In this document: positions 34,090-45,750 of the stretch, piece by piece
How positions within the stretch are numbered: position 1 is the first letter of the stretch
Layout: each line of letters starts with the position of its first letter
Source of the DNA: Delphinus delphis
Lineage: Eukaryota > Chordata > Mammalia > Artiodactyla > Delphinidae
NCBI RefSeq assembly: GCF_949987515.2
Contig: NC_082703.1
Location: 9,200,680-9,264,679 of the forward strand
Length of the DNA: 64,000 nt
Direction: 5' to 3'
Made by a program: the position numbers and the translations under genes
The notes under the pieces: model-generated
What the model was told of the DNA's origin: nothing
Seen by the model: the letters and a program-made list of their open reading frames with translations, nothing else
Databases searched by the model: none

Positions 34090-35085
34090 TCAAAGAATGT
34101 ATTTTCTAACATGATGAAATGCAAAAGAACAAATAAAGAAAAAATAAGGTAAACAAAATTATGGATTGTGAAGAGTGCTAAAAAGGAAATACATAAGAGA
34201 ATGAGATAAAGAAGACCAGGTTTGGGCTTCCCTGGTGGTGCAGTGGTTGACAGTCCGCCTGCCGATGCAGGGGATGCGGGTTCGTGCCCCGGTCCGGGAA
34301 GATCCCACATGCCGCGGAGCGGCTGGGCCCGTGAGCCATGGCCGCTGAGCCTGCGCGTCCGGAGCCTGTGCTCCGCAGTGGGAGAGGCCACAACAGTGAG
34401 AGGCCCGCGTACCGCAAAAAAAAAAAAAAAAAAAAAAAAAGAAGACCAGGTTTGTTCTTGGGGTGGAAGCATCTCTGAGAAGAGCAAGGTGAGACACCCA
34501 GGAGGAAAAGAAATGAACTGTACAGAGAATGAAGGGGGAGAACATCACAGGTGGAAAGAATAGCATATATAAATACTCTAATGTAACAGTTGACCTGGCA
34601 TCTTCCAGAAATAGAAAGAAGTTTAGTAAACTAAGCATAGAGTGGCAAGCTTAGATCGAAGATGGTCAGGGCTCTGCAGACTATCAGAAGGAGTTCAGAT
34701 TTTATCTTAAATACAATCATGGCTACTGTAGGGTTTTAAAAGGCAGTGCCGTCCTCTGGTTTACATATTACTTTGGCATGAAGAATGGATGTGAGTGGGC
34801 AAGAGCCATTAAAAACTGGCCAACTAGAAGGTCAAGGACTACTGAGATAACATGGTATGGAGAAGGCTATGGCAATGGAGATGGTGTAGTGTGGACAGAT
34901 TTGAAATAAAGTATAGTGAATGTAGAAATAAGAGGACTTCCTAATGGCTGTGGGTGTTGGGATGCACAAAACATGCAATTAAGGACCACTTGAGGTTTCC
35001 AGCTTCAACACCTGGCTAGACGGTGGTGACATTTGCTGAGATGGGAAGCTTGGGGGAGGAGAGAAAGGGGGCAACAGAGCCAAGC
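34090..35085 (-). repeat. L2 LINE, antisense, carrying a nested CHR SINE
   Basis: The plus strand reads the reversed L2: ataaagaaaaaataaggtaaac, gaagagtgctaaaaaggaa, then after the SINE a worn ggaagagcattccaggcag-type region. It continues with ggagttcagattttatct, actgtagggttttaaaaggcag, gtcctctggtttacatattac and ttgctgagatgggaagc. The SINE at 34224-34440 splits it cleanly. Confidence 0.7.
34224..34440 (+). mobile_element. CHR SINE (young cetacean type), sense
   Basis: Complete unit with box B ggttcgtgcccc and an A tail at 34416-34440. A perfect 16-base target duplication, aaagaagaccaggttt, lies at 34208-34223 and 34438-34453. It is inserted into an antisense L2. Confidence 0.97.
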
Positions 35086-36150
35086 AAGGCAGATGAGAGT
35101 GGGAATTAAAGGGTCAGTCTTTTTTGAACAAGATATTTTGTCTTTCTGCTTATAAACATCTCTACAAAGCTGTCACTATGCATTTGTATCATCCAGTTAA
35201 AATGATAGATCTTTATGCTATACTGGTTACTGGAAAATGGGATCTTATCACCTTTCTCAATGTCAACTATATAAATAAGAGAGTCTAAACCAGATACGAA
35301 CACTGGATTCAGTGAAATTAGTTCAATATACAAGGTCAGTGTCTGCCCCAAGTCTGCAAACATGCACAGGAAACATCATTGTAACAGGTCCATTGGAGGG
35401 AAGAGCGGAAAGCTAGTAGGTAAAGAACCAGAGGTTCTAGTAGTTCCTCTACTAATTAAAAAAGAAAGGTCATTTAGCAATGGAGCAGAGAAGTGAGCTC
35501 CAGCTAATCAAAACCTGGAGCATCAGAAGAGAGTCCAAAATACGCTGTGAGATGAAGAGAGGCTGTGAGAGCATCTAGTCAGTATAATTCAATTAAAGGG
35601 AATGGGCTCCAACAGGGTAGCAGCACATGAAGTCACTGGAGCAAACTTTTGAAAGACAAAAGCAACGGCAAACCTAGAAGTCTGGAACTCCTTGTTAAAA
35701 AAAAGTCAGAAAAAATCTCCTTGAAAAGTGCAAAATAAAGACATCACCATTTCCACAGTTGTAGTTTTCAACACAATGGGGAGGACACAGGAGACGGCTG
35801 GTAAGTATTCTCCCTTCTTTTTGACTAATGCTTTCTCACTTTCTCCTCTCAAAATAGCGGCCTTCGAGTAATTAACTGAATCCCAGCCATGATATAATAA
35901 ATTTTAGACACTAGTCACTCCTTTAAGACCTATTGCTTTTGATTTTGATAAGACACAGAGCACTTTTAAAAGGCAATGAAACTAGGGCATCTCTCCTTAG
36001 GAAAAATGCATTTAGAATTACATACATTTATTTACATATAATTTCAGGGGGCTCACAGCACTCCTCTCCCTCCCCCCAAACAGATCTTGCAGAAATAGGA
36101 GGATATCAGGTGAAGAGCTCCTCTTGTTTTAGCTTTAATGAATACGATCT
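35086..36150. other. Unassigned non-coding sequence
   Basis: No named repeat or gene. Some of it may be a continuation of the neighbouring L2, too diverged to be sure. Confidence 0.4.
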
Positions 36151-36456
36151 GGGGTTTCCCTAGTGGTGCAGCGGTTAAGAATCCACCTGCCAATGCAGGG
36201 GACACAGGTTCGAGCCCTGGTCCGGGAAGACCCCACATGCCGCGGAGCAACATGTGCGCCACAACTACTGAGCCTGTGCTCTAGGGCCCGCGAGCCACAA
36301 CTACTGAGCCCATGTGCCACAACTACTGAAGCCCACGCGCCTAGAACCCTTGCTCCGCAACAAGAGAAGCCACCGCAATGAGAAGCCCTCGCACCGCAAT
36401 GAAGACCCAATGCAGCCAAAAATAAATAAATAAACTAATTAATTAATAAAAAAAAA
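36151..36456 (+). mobile_element. CHR SINE, older long type (CHR-2-like), sense
   Basis: It begins ggggtttccctagtggtgcag and has canonical box B ggttcgagccctgg. The body is longer, with repeated gccacaactactgagcc units, an ending caatgaagacccaatgcagcc and an (aaata)n tail. The longer body and AAATA tail separate it from the young type. A target duplication is not clear. Confidence 0.93.
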
Positions 36457-36684
36457 GATCCGATAATAAAAATGTGGGTTTGGGATCAGTCTGGTAACAA
36501 TCTGTAGATTTCCTCTGTTGTGTTGGCAGCTGAGGCTGGCTCTCCTTTCCTCTTGTTCTGTGGCCATAAATGACAAATTGTTGTCTGAGGTCCCTTTCAG
36601 TCTCTGGGACTCCCAATATTTCAAGAGTTTTTTGATGTTGCTGCAAATGAAGTTTGGTCTCAAAAGGCATAGTGGTACCCTTAC

Positions 36685-36830
36685 AAGTTTAATAACTAGC
36701 ATTTATCACACACTTCTGTGGTTGGACATACTCACACCAACCTATGATGTAAGTACTGCTATTTGCTCCATCTTATATTTGAAGAAACTTCAATAAAGGA
36801 ACTTTCTCAATGATAACCATTCAATCCTCA
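36685..36830 (-). repeat. MIR/L2-type fragment, antisense
   Basis: aataactagcatttatcacac, catactcacaccaacctatgatg, taagtactgctatttgctccatcttat and ttgaagaaactt resemble the antisense MIR/L2 stretch ctcacaacaaccctatgaggtaggtactattattatccccattttacagatgaggaaact. Confidence 0.6.
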
Positions 36831-38442
36831 GAACATGGAAGGCTATAATTCCCAATATACTTGCATGGAGATTGGGCCATACTTCTCGTTCTGTCTAATG
36901 GAAAGTGAATGGAAATGTTTTTCCCTTGTCCCCAAAATGTTCTGTGTGATGTTTTAAGTTTTGCTACACATTCATCAGCCAGACGAATGCATACATTCAG
37001 CAGAGCACCTATGTGATGCCAGAAGTCATCAGATGGAAGGGACATGGACCCCCCAGTCACCACCTGGGGTAAAGACACCCAGGAAAGCCACTTAACCAGG
37101 AACATCTGAGCTGGATTTTTTGAGAGCTAGAAACAAATTCACTTTTATTGTGTTAAGCCAGTGAAATTGTAAGGGGGTTGGCTAAAGCAGTGTGTATTAA
37201 CAGCCCTGATTAAGATAATTATATACAATCATTTGACAGAATGAGATCAAAACCCAGGTTTTCTTACTTCAAAACACTCAAGTTTAATGGCAACACTATG
37301 CAGTAACCTAAGTGCTTTATCTTTTGATAAAGATACAGTAATTGATTCGTTGCTTGAGAACCACAGATTTTTAAGGAGAGCTAAGAGGGGCCTGTCCCAG
37401 AAATTCTGTTAGTAGAATAAAATAGGGGAATATTTGCGCAGTGTGTCTTAGAAGAGAAAGGACAAAGAATGCTTTGAGAGTGTTTCCCCAGCCCCTGTCT
37501 TAAGCATATGATGCTCTGGCTGTAAAATCCTTCTCCTAGTTAGCTAGGAAACTGTGAAGAAAACAACTTGAAAGCTTGAAAAGAAATCACAATCATTTCC
37601 ACAGAACGGGTCTCTGAACCTTTAGGATAAAAAGAGATTTCTGTGAGAATTAAGATAATTACTGAAGGAAGATTGACAGAAATTGTTACACCAGCATGAG
37701 TGAAATCTGGAGCTGTGTTAATGAGAATTGGGACACAGAAAGAAAATCTTGATGGTACGTAAGAGAAATAAGTGGCTATCACTTCAGATGGAATGCTATT
37801 AGGTCCTGGACTCTTCTAGGAGTTTAAAAAGAAGTAAGAAAAAAAATAGAATTTTCTTGAATAAAAGGAAAGAGGAAAAAAATAGAGGATCTGGGATTGA
37901 ACTCTATTCTGTATCCTGGGAAACAGAAAATGAACAGATGGCCATAAAAATGCAGAGATTTACAAATATGAGAAAAATAAAGAGTTTTATGACTATAAAA
38001 GTGGATCAAGTTAGTTCCTCATACTGGGAGATATTAAAACAGAGTGATGCAAGAAGAACAGTTGGCAGTGGAAAGAATAGTAGGTAACCTCTTGGTTAAT
38101 AGCTTAAATCTAGTTCCAGATGACTAAATGATGTCTGGTTTTCTCATTAGATCAGTGGAACATATTGTTAGAATGATTTCTTTGTATATTGGTAAAGAAG
38201 AGAATGGGGCAATGACATTATATCCTCTTCTTTGCTGAGAAGGTGATTTCAACTGGCAATGGGCTCTCTTCTTACCTTAGAGATTGGTCAACACATGGGA
38301 AGAAGAGGCCAAAAGGCCTCTAGGACTCTTTTCTGCCATTACCCTCTGCTCCAAGTTAGGCTTGGAGAGTGAAGCAGTGCTATCATGTATTACTTATTAC
38401 CTCGTCCTTCAGAGGTGAATCTCTTGTGAAATTATAGGCATC
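36831..38442. other. Unassigned non-coding sequence
   Basis: No gene or confidently named repeat is seen. Confidence 0.45.
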
Positions 38443-38457
38443 AAAAGACCATAGACA

Positions 38458-38674
38458 GGGCTTCCCTGGTGGCGCAGTGGTTGAGAGTCTGCCTGCCAAT
38501 GCAGGGGACGTGAGTTCGTGCCCCGGTCCAGGAAGATCCCACATGCTGTGGAGCAGCTAGGCCCGTGAGCCATGGCCGCTGAGCCTGCGCGTCCGGAGCC
38601 TGTGCTCCAAAACGGGAGAGGCCACAACAGTGAGAGGCCCACGTACCGCCAAAAAAAAAAAAAAAAAAAAAAAA
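38458..38674 (+). mobile_element. CHR SINE (young cetacean type), sense
   Basis: Complete unit with a 24-A tail (38651-38674). A perfect 15-base target duplication, aaaagaccatagaca, lies at 38443-38457 and 38671-38685. Box B is agttcgtgcccc. Confidence 0.97.
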
Positions 38675-38874
38675 GACCATAGACAACTCACTTATAAAGA
38701 TGTCACTTCTCTCCATTTTGACCTAATAGGTTCAATGCAGTCAGATCAAAATAAAATGTTTTTGTTGTTGTTTTTTTTGACAAGCTAATTTAAAAGTCTA
38801 TATGGAACTGCATATAAATGCATTCTGAGTTGTCTTCAGAATGTGTAAAGAGCATCTACGAACCAATAAGAAAA

Positions 38875-39460
38875 AAAAACAGGCAATATGAGCAAAAGAC
38901 TAAAATGAGCATTCACAAAAGTGGATTCCAAATTACCATTACATGTTTGAAAAGCTGCCTGACTCTACCAATAATCACAGACATGCTAATTAAATAAATT
39001 AGATAATACTATACAAACTCTAATACCAAGTGTGGCTGAAGATATGGAGCACAGGTACACTGTTGGTGGGAGTGGAATTTATATAATCACTTAGAAAAAT
39101 ATTTAGTATTATCTACTGAATTTGGACACATACATATGCTGTGACCAGAATGTCCACATGCCCTAGGTTACACAAGATAGACTCAATTTATACCTATTCC
39201 TCTGGTATAATGACTAGTAGTACCTAGTACTGGTTTGGATGATAAATTTTATTCTACCAATAATGTAGATATTTCAATTAGGTATACACCCAACAGAAAA
39301 GTGTGTATATGTGGTGCAAAGGACATGAACAAGAATGTTAACAGCAGGACTATTCTTAATAGGCAAGTACTGGAAACAGCCCTGATGCCCATCACAGTAG
39401 ACTAAATAAATAACATTTGGTAAATTAATTCAATAGAATGTTATATAGCAATATAAAACA
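38875..39460 (+). repeat. Old L1 (L1M-type) ORF2 end / 3' region, sense
   Basis: The order fits the familiar end of mammalian L1 ORF2: gagcaaaagactaaaatgagc (ggcaaaagacttgaacagac), taccaagtgtggctgaagatatggagcac, cactgttggtgggagtgg, gtatacacccaacagaaaag, gacatgaacaagaatgttaacagcag, actggaaacagccctgatgcccatcacag, and caatagaatgttatatagcaat. It is heavily diverged and not coding. Confidence 0.85.
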
Positions 39461-39751
39461 TAACAGTCTATTTTAAGATGATAGTTTAAGTTTGAAAGCA
39501 TTCTAAAGCTCTGTATTTGTACTCTGCCTTACCCACATTTTGTTCTTGATGATACAATTTACATCTTTTTACTTCCTGTATCTATTAACAAATTATTATA
39601 GCTATAGTTATTTCACTACTATGTGTAGCTGTATATTTGGTGTGTCTATGGAAAAAGTGAATTCAGGAGCCTGCTACATCACCAGCTTGGACTGAATGAT
39701 ATAGCAATAAAATGAACAAATTACATCTACATATACAATATAGCTATACAG

Positions 39752-39950
39752 GACTTCCCTGGTGCGATGGTTAAGAATCCGCCTGCCAATGCAGGGGACA
39801 CGGGTTCGAGCCCTGGTCCGGGAAGATCCCACATGCCACGGAGCAACTAAGCCTGTGCGCCACAACTGCTGAGCCTGCGCTCTAGAGCCCGCGAGCCACA
39901 ACTACGGAAGCCCGTGCACCTAGAGCCTGTGCTCTATACCCCAATAAAAA
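39752..39950 (+). mobile_element. CHR SINE, older type, with box A lesion
   Basis: It starts ggacttccctggtgcgatgg, with bases missing from the usual ggtggcgcagtgg box A region. Box B is canonical ggttcgagccctgg. The 3' part (gcgagccacaactacggaagccc) belongs to the long type but ends early. The flanks share an imperfect atagcta duplication near 39740 and 39954. Confidence 0.92.
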
Positions 39951-40419
39951 GAAATAGCTAAAAGCTAACACAGTAAAATATCTGATTATTTGGTTGATGA
40001 ATTATAGGGTGAGTTGAATTCACAGTCTGACTAGTCCTGTTATCTAAATATGGGAGAGGATTAATTGTCAAAGAATGCAATCCTAAAACATAGTTTGGGG
40101 ATATTTGGTTAGACTCAGATGACTCTGGATTACTCAAATCCTATAAAGTTGCAATACCCAAGGACCATTCCTTGACAGAATAACTCGCCCACGTCTATTC
40201 TCCTGACTTGTTGAGAGACCTTAAAATAAACGTGTGTGAGGCAAGAGCATATTGAGTGTCCCAAAGCCCCACCCCTATCAACTCTCTTCGCTCCCATATA
40301 CGTATATATAACTCAAGTCAGGTCTCTAGTTGGAAAATACCTAGTAGGTTTTCATAATCGTAATGGGAAGATACAGTCAGTTAACATCAAGAAGAAACTC
40401 TTTTAAGTATATTTCACCT
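39951..40419. other. Unassigned non-coding sequence
   Basis: AT-rich, with no recognisable repeat or gene. Confidence 0.45.
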
Positions 40420-40463
40420 TATTTTTAATTAAAGTACAGTTGATTTACAACATTGTGTTAATT
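40420..40463 (-). mobile_element. Minute L1 3'-tip fragment, antisense
   Basis: ttatttttaattaaagtacagttgatttacaacattgtgtta is the reverse complement of the last 40 or so bases of the cetartiodactyl L1. Nothing further upstream in the element is present, so this is an extreme 5' truncation. It abuts an antisense L2. A target duplication is not clear. Confidence 0.75.
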
Positions 40464-40474
40464 TGTCACTTTTT

Positions 40475-40845
40475 AAGTCACCTATTCCTTTGAGACATAT
40501 CCCTGAGTGCTTACTCCGTAACGGCAGTGTTCTAAATACTCGGTATAGAGCAGTAAATCAGATGAACACAATCCCTGCTCTCATAGTAGAGAAACTGAAT
40601 GAAGTGAGGAAGTGAGCAGACCATAAGGAGAGCTGGAGGAAGAGCATCCTGGCAGACGGAGGAGAATTTACAAAGGTTCCGAAATGGAAATTAACTTTGC
40701 TCTATTAGGAAGGCCAGTGTGTCTAAGGCAGAATGGACCTGGCTGAGAGTAATAGGAAACGGAATCAGAGAAGCAGGCAAGATTCCAGGTAATATAGGAC
40801 TTTGTGGACCATCGTGAAGACTTTGGATTTTGTGCAATCATTATA
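40475..40845 (-). repeat. L2 LINE 3' region, antisense
   Basis: The plus strand reads reversed L2 motifs: gagtgcttactccgtaacgg, agtgttctaaatactcggta, cacaatccctgctctcatag, aatgaagtgaggaagtgagc, aggaagagcatcctggcagac, aggccagtgtgtc and ggactttgtggacc. Confidence 0.78.
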
Positions 40846-40964
40846 TGACCACAGTGGCTATTACTTATCTGAGAATGTGCTTTAGAATCTCATTATTAAA
40901 ATAACAACATGCACTGTAGGAGGCTTTTGATATGTAAATAAGGAAAAGGAACCAGCCTGGTTAC

Positions 40965-41088
40965 ATATCCCAGAATGTCAGAGCCAGCCCCAGAATCTCC
41001 AGGAGTGAGTCCTGACCATTAGTATCTTTTATAAGCTCTGCAGGTAATTCTAATGCACAGCCATGGCTGAGGAACAGTTCCATAGAGA
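40965..41088 (+). repeat. hAT (MER5-type) MITE fragment
   Basis: gagccagccccagaatctccaggag then a worn gggcccaggaatctgtattttt region, ataagctctgcaggtaattctaatgcacagccatggctgagg matches the 3' half of the MER5-type hAT element that ends gtgattctgatgcacagtcaagtttgagaaccactg. Its terminal repeats are eroded. Confidence 0.65.
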
Positions 41089-41967
41089 AAATATGATAAA
41101 GTATCCGAAGAATATCTTTTCCAAAGGCTGGAGAGGAAGGAATAGCTCCTGATTTCCATTCTATCCTAGACACTAACAACCTGGTTCAGTTTATCTCTGA
41201 GTCTAAGCGTTTCAATCATCTTACAAATAGGCGCTACTGCAAGAGACGCTTGTGCACATTGAAATAATAACTAATAAGCCCTCTCCTCTCGGCAATTAAT
41301 TTCTGAGGTTTCTAAAATATTTATAAAGCATATATCATTTCTTGGTGTTATGTATAATATAATATTTGCCCTAAAGGAACTTATATTCCAAAACAGATAC
41401 ATTTAAGAAGAGGTTCAAAAACTCCAGGGAAGTATTTTCATTATTTATTGGAATTGCAAAGTTTTATTTTTCTCCAAATAGCTTAAGGTGCATTACCTAC
41501 TCTCTAACTTGGTGAGAGGATGGACACACCATCCTGAATAATGGATTTTAAGTGACATGTTTACATTTAGGATCTCCCTACTTTTCTTGTTTCTTTGACT
41601 TCCTTTTTCTTTCTTGGGTTGCCTAAAAATCTTTGCTCAACTATCATTTCAATTGAGTTGAAGAAGCAGAACTTTAACAATGACTTAGCTTTCATAGCTG
41701 TGAAATCCTCAGGCGTTAGAAATGAGATTCTGCAACTCTGGGATACAGACTTGAAGCTGACTTGAGGTTGGAATGGTACCACATGTCTGCATGGGACGCT
41801 CAGCATTTATACTAATGTTACCTAGAAGGCAATGCTGCTTCATGTGTTTCCCTTGAGTCTGGCACTGGGATAGCGAATATCTATTATCCAGTTTGTAATC
41901 TTTGAACACAGTTAAGCATCATCATTCTTCTGTTCCACTACAAGGGAGAAGTTAAAAAACATCTAGA
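41089..41967. other. Unassigned non-coding sequence
   Basis: No named repeat or gene is seen. Confidence 0.45.
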
Positions 41968-42214
41968 GGGGCTTCCCGCGCAGTGGTTGAGAGTCCGCCT
42001 GCCGATGCAGGGGACACGGGTTCGTGCCCCGGTCTGGGAAGATCCCACGTGCCGCGGAGCGGCTGGGCCCGTGAGCCATGGCCGCTGGGCCTGCGCGTCC
42101 GGAGCCTGTGCTCCGCAACGGGAGAGGCCACAACAGTGAGAGGCCCGCGTACCACAAAAAAACAAACAAACAAAAAAAAACCAAACGAAAAAACAAAAAC
42201 AAACAAAGAAAAAC
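41968..42214 (+). mobile_element. CHR SINE (young type) with box A deletion
   Basis: The head reads gggcttcccgcgcagtggttg, lacking about six bases (tggtgg) of the usual head, which disrupts box A spacing. Box B ggttcgtgcccc is intact. The tail is a long aaac/aaacaaac-rich stretch from 42155. A further 26 bases and an A-run follow to about 42253; whether they belong to the insertion is uncertain. Confidence 0.94.
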
Positions 42215-42739
42215 TGAGGGGTGGAGTTGCCATAATTCTAAAAAAAAAAAAAACCATAGATGAGAAGCAGCAGATACAGGGGTAAATACGGTAAATTAAA
42301 CCTCAAGTAGATACCTGTGTGATATCTAGGTGGCACACTCCAGTAAGCAAAACAAAATGACTACCATTATTGAAGACCGATCAGACACCAAACATTACTC
42401 TACTGTAAACCTTACCCAGTGTATACCTCATAATTAATCATAATAAGAATTATTCTCTCAGAGGCAATTCTCTGAGTTTTTAAACGTTTAATTAAGACCA
42501 GTGCAATAATAATGTTGAGTGTCAGCGTCACAATAAGAATTCACATGTACCTGAATCGAAACCCCAAATTTCTACTCTTTTCCAGTGCTTCTGTGAAATT
42601 TAGGAGACAGATCAAGACTGGAAATAATTATTTGGGAGTAATCCAGCTATATGCTATAGTGAGAACCACAGTAAAAATATTTTATACAGGAGGGTTTGTA
42701 TAGTGACACTAGTAATTGTTAGTTACTCCTAAGACCAAA

Positions 42740-42862
42740 ATGTTTGTCCTCCTTACCTTTTCCTGATCCGCCACATTTTAGTATTATTCCTTCTTTCCTA
42801 ATCCATTCTCACAGCTGCTAGATTAATTTTTCTAAAATCCAGGCCAAATTATGCCACACATT
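42740..42862 (+). repeat. L2 LINE internal fragment, sense
   Basis: tcctaatccattctcacagctgctagattaatttttctaaaatccagg resembles the L2 segment ccattctccacacagcagccagagtgatctttttaaaac. It is followed by a worn caaattatgccacacattggcttaag (usual ctgatcatgtcactcccctgcttaa). Confidence 0.6.
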
Positions 42863-42871
42863 GGCTTAAGC

Positions 42872-43530
42872 ATCCATTTATTCAACAAATATTTGAACAT
42901 TCAGTGTAGGCCTTCTAGATAAAAAGTCAAAATTCTTGCCCTCAAGGAAGTCACAGTCTCTTGGGGAAAACATTGAAGCAAGAGGGCAATTTAAAAATAG
43001 TGGAACTGTCAAAACAGAGCTAAGCCCATTGTTCTACAGCAACACAGAGAAGAAGTAACTAAACTACACTGTCATTGTAAGGGTGGACATCCCCCCCCCC
43101 AAAAAGATGCTCTATGAACTCTGTTTAGAAAGTTAGGAAGAATAGAAGAAAACGGTATCAGGGAGACTTTTTGACAGACAGAATTTTATTGCAAAGCAAA
43201 AAAGGTATGATACCTTTAAGAAACTTCAGAAACTGACAGATTAGGTAGGGGTAAATGAAATGAGCTGTGGAAGAAATCAGGTGACAGATCATAAAAGGTC
43301 TGTGTGCTTAGCTCAGGAGTTTGGATTTTATCCTGAAAGAAATGAGAAACCATAGAAAGGTGTGTAACAGAGGGATCTGAACAGATTTACAAGTTGGAAA
43401 ACTATTCTCACTCTGATGAGTAGATAAGCATGAGATGAGCCTAGGAACAAGGATATCAGTTAGGAGGCTCTAGAAATAGCCCAGATAGAAACTGATAACA
43501 TTGATTATTGCTCTAAATGAATTCCTTAGC
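42872..43530 (-). repeat. L2 LINE 3' region, antisense
   Basis: The plus strand reads ttcaacaaatatttgaacattcagtgtaggcc, cttgccctcaaggaagtcac, ggtctgtgtgcttagctcagg, ttggatttatcctg-type sequence, gatctgaacagatttac, and atcagttaggaggctctag. All are reversed L2. It directly follows a sense L2 fragment, so two copies of opposite orientation are juxtaposed. A ten-C run lies at 43091-43100. Confidence 0.78.
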
Positions 43531-44889
43531 CTGACATTCAACACACGCGACATTCTGACTTTTACCTTCTTTCCAAACCTTCTGTTCACTATCCCCTTTC
43601 CAATAGACTATGCTTCCATCAGAAACCATCTGGTTGTTTTACAAGCATTACTCTCATCTTCTGTGTTTTGAACCCTAGACCCTGGTTCAGGCTGTCTTTA
43701 TGGTCTAGCATGCTGTACAGAATGTTGTAGATGATCAATCCAAATTGAGACGATTGATCTTTAAAAGGCAGATACTTTAAAAACATTAAGTTCAAACATT
43801 TTATAGCCAAAGTCACATCTTACCTTGAAGTCTTGCCCAAATGTTTTCAGAATTCTTTCCTTAAAAGCTAAAATAGTTTGAGAATTCAGTCTCTATGTTT
43901 AGCCTTTTAAAATTGATCTCTCTGAGCTCATGGTACCATTGTCACTATTGGACAAAAAAAGAAAAATTTCTTTGCACCCTACTAATTGATGGAAGTGTCA
44001 AAAATGATGCCAATTCTGGTTAAATGTCATAAATAAATTCATGAAGTGTGACTGCCTTTCTGATTCCAGAACATCAAATTCCCACTAATTGAAATCAGAC
44101 TACTCTCTCAGCTCTTGCTGCTACGGGATTATTATTTTCCAATTTCTTGCTAGGTATCAAAATGACTTAGGAAACTCCAATAATTAATGCTGCTGTTTGG
44201 CCCCTTTGAAGGCTCTTGCAATCCAAGGGGGGTTAAAAGGAACTTCAAAACATGGGTTCAAATTGAAAGTGTCTTGAGGAAACGGTTTAGAAATATGTTT
44301 TATGCCAAAAGGTGATAAATAAATTAAAAAATAAATAAAAACTCTCCATGGCCAAACTTTATTTTTACATAGTTGCAGAAATTATAGTTCAGCTAATAAA
44401 ATGAGAGTGTCATACACCTACTACAATATAGTACAAATCATGAATTATACAACAGGCAAAAATAAGAAACTGCAGTGGAGTTAAACCTATATGGAAATAA
44501 ATAAAACATACAAGCAAAGTAGCCATCATGTTGCTTCTATTAGTTAAATGTGCACGCACAGGGGCTCTTCAGAAAATGAATGTAATATGTTAACAGCAAT
44601 TATTATTTTAGAACTTCACTGCAACTGGGAAATAGTTGGTAATTAACAAGTAATTAGAACTGCAAGTTCTTTGGAAGGTAAAGCAATGGTTTGTAAAAAT
44701 ACTCATATACATTGAATGAAAGGATAAATCAGATCTAATAGACATTTTTTGGATTGGATATAGTAGAGTTTCTCTTTATCATAATTCTTGATAATTGAAG
44801 GAAGTCTGGTGTTCTCTTGTGGTTTTGTATGTCTGCGCATCTCTCTATATAATCGGGGTGGGGGTGAGGGTGTGTGATTTTGTGATTTA
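43531..44889. other. Unassigned non-coding sequence
   Basis: No named repeat or gene is seen. A part near 44100-44230 (ccaataattaatgctgctg) is repeat-free and could be under constraint, but this is speculative. Confidence 0.4.
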
Positions 44890-45750
44890 CAATAATAAAT
44901 ATACGCTTGGTCTTAGTCCCGATTCTGGCACAGAGCCCCTAAAACTCCTGGAATTTCCTAAGTGGTAAGAGCTATAAAGGTGTCTTGTAATTCATTACAA
45001 TCCCCTTTCGATCACACCTGAGTTTATGTTAATGAGGTGACTTTTCGAAAGCCCCTAAGTACGGCTGCTGAATGCCAGGGGAAACCAACCGTGTGATTAT
45101 AGGGTTGAAACTTTCAGTCCCACCACCCAGACCTCCTGAGTGGGGAGAGGAGCTGGAGATTGAGTTCAATCATCAATGGCCAATAATTTAATCAATCATG
45201 CCTATATGATCATGCCTTTATGAAGCCCCCATAAAACCCAAAAGGACAAGGTTTAGAGAGCTTCCGGGTTGGTGAACACACAGAGGGGTTGGAACATTGG
45301 TGCACCCAGAGAGGGCATGGAAACTCAGCACCATTTCCCCCATACCTTGCCCTATGCACCCCTTCCCTTTGGCTATTCCAGAATTATATCCTTTTATAAT
45401 AAATTGTTAATCTAGTAAGTAAACTATTTTCCTGAGTCCTGTGAGCATTCTAGCAAATTAATTATACCTAAGAAGGAGGTGGATTTATACAACCCACTGG
45501 CACTCATAAGCACAGGTGACAACCTGGACTTGGAATTGGCATCTGAAGTGTGTGTGTGTGTGTGTGTGTCTGCGTGCGTGTGGGGGGGGGGGGTGCTCAG
45601 TTTTGTAGGGTCTGATACTATCTCCAGGTAGTGTCAGAATTGAGTTACACTGTAGGACACCCAGTTGATGTCACAGAATTGCTTGGTGTGTGGAAACCCG
45701 CACACACACACACATTTGGTGATGAGAAGTGTCAAAAGTACTGAGTCCAA
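44890..45750 (+). mobile_element. Old endogenous-retrovirus LTR (ERVL/MaLR-era), sense
   Basis: A known mammalian LTR layout is recognised: ggccaataatttaatcaatcatgcc, gaagcccccataaaacccaaaaggac, ggtttagagagcttccgggttgg, agagagggcatggaaactc, ccttgccctatgcacc and a polyadenylation signal aataaa at 45398-45403. The U5 part follows: gtaagtaaactattttcctgagtcctgtgagc, ggtgacaacctggacttgg, gtgtcagaattgagtt, and aattgcttggtgtgtgg to tttggtgatgagaag. No internal retroviral region is attached. The subfamily is not named with confidence. Confidence 0.75.
45548..45593. repeat. (TG)n microsatellite followed by a 12-G run
   Basis: (TG)11 at about 45548-45569 is followed by ctgcgtgcgtgt and twelve consecutive G at 45582-45593, inside the U5 part of the old LTR. 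The tract is likely length-polymorphic and prone to sequencing error. Confidence 0.9.

Noticed and set aside
34090..35085. Initial reading of the motif around gttaggaggct...caataatcc and related blocks as an L1 3' UTR
   Set aside because: The blocks fit the reverse complement of L2 better, including the reversed L2 3' end and former coding motifs, so they are listed as antisense L2.
42155..42262. Possible second SINE 3' transduction after the copy at 41968
   Set aside because: A unique stretch and a second A-run follow the tail, but the left flank (aaaaaacatctagag) matches neither candidate right flank well enough to define the insertion end.
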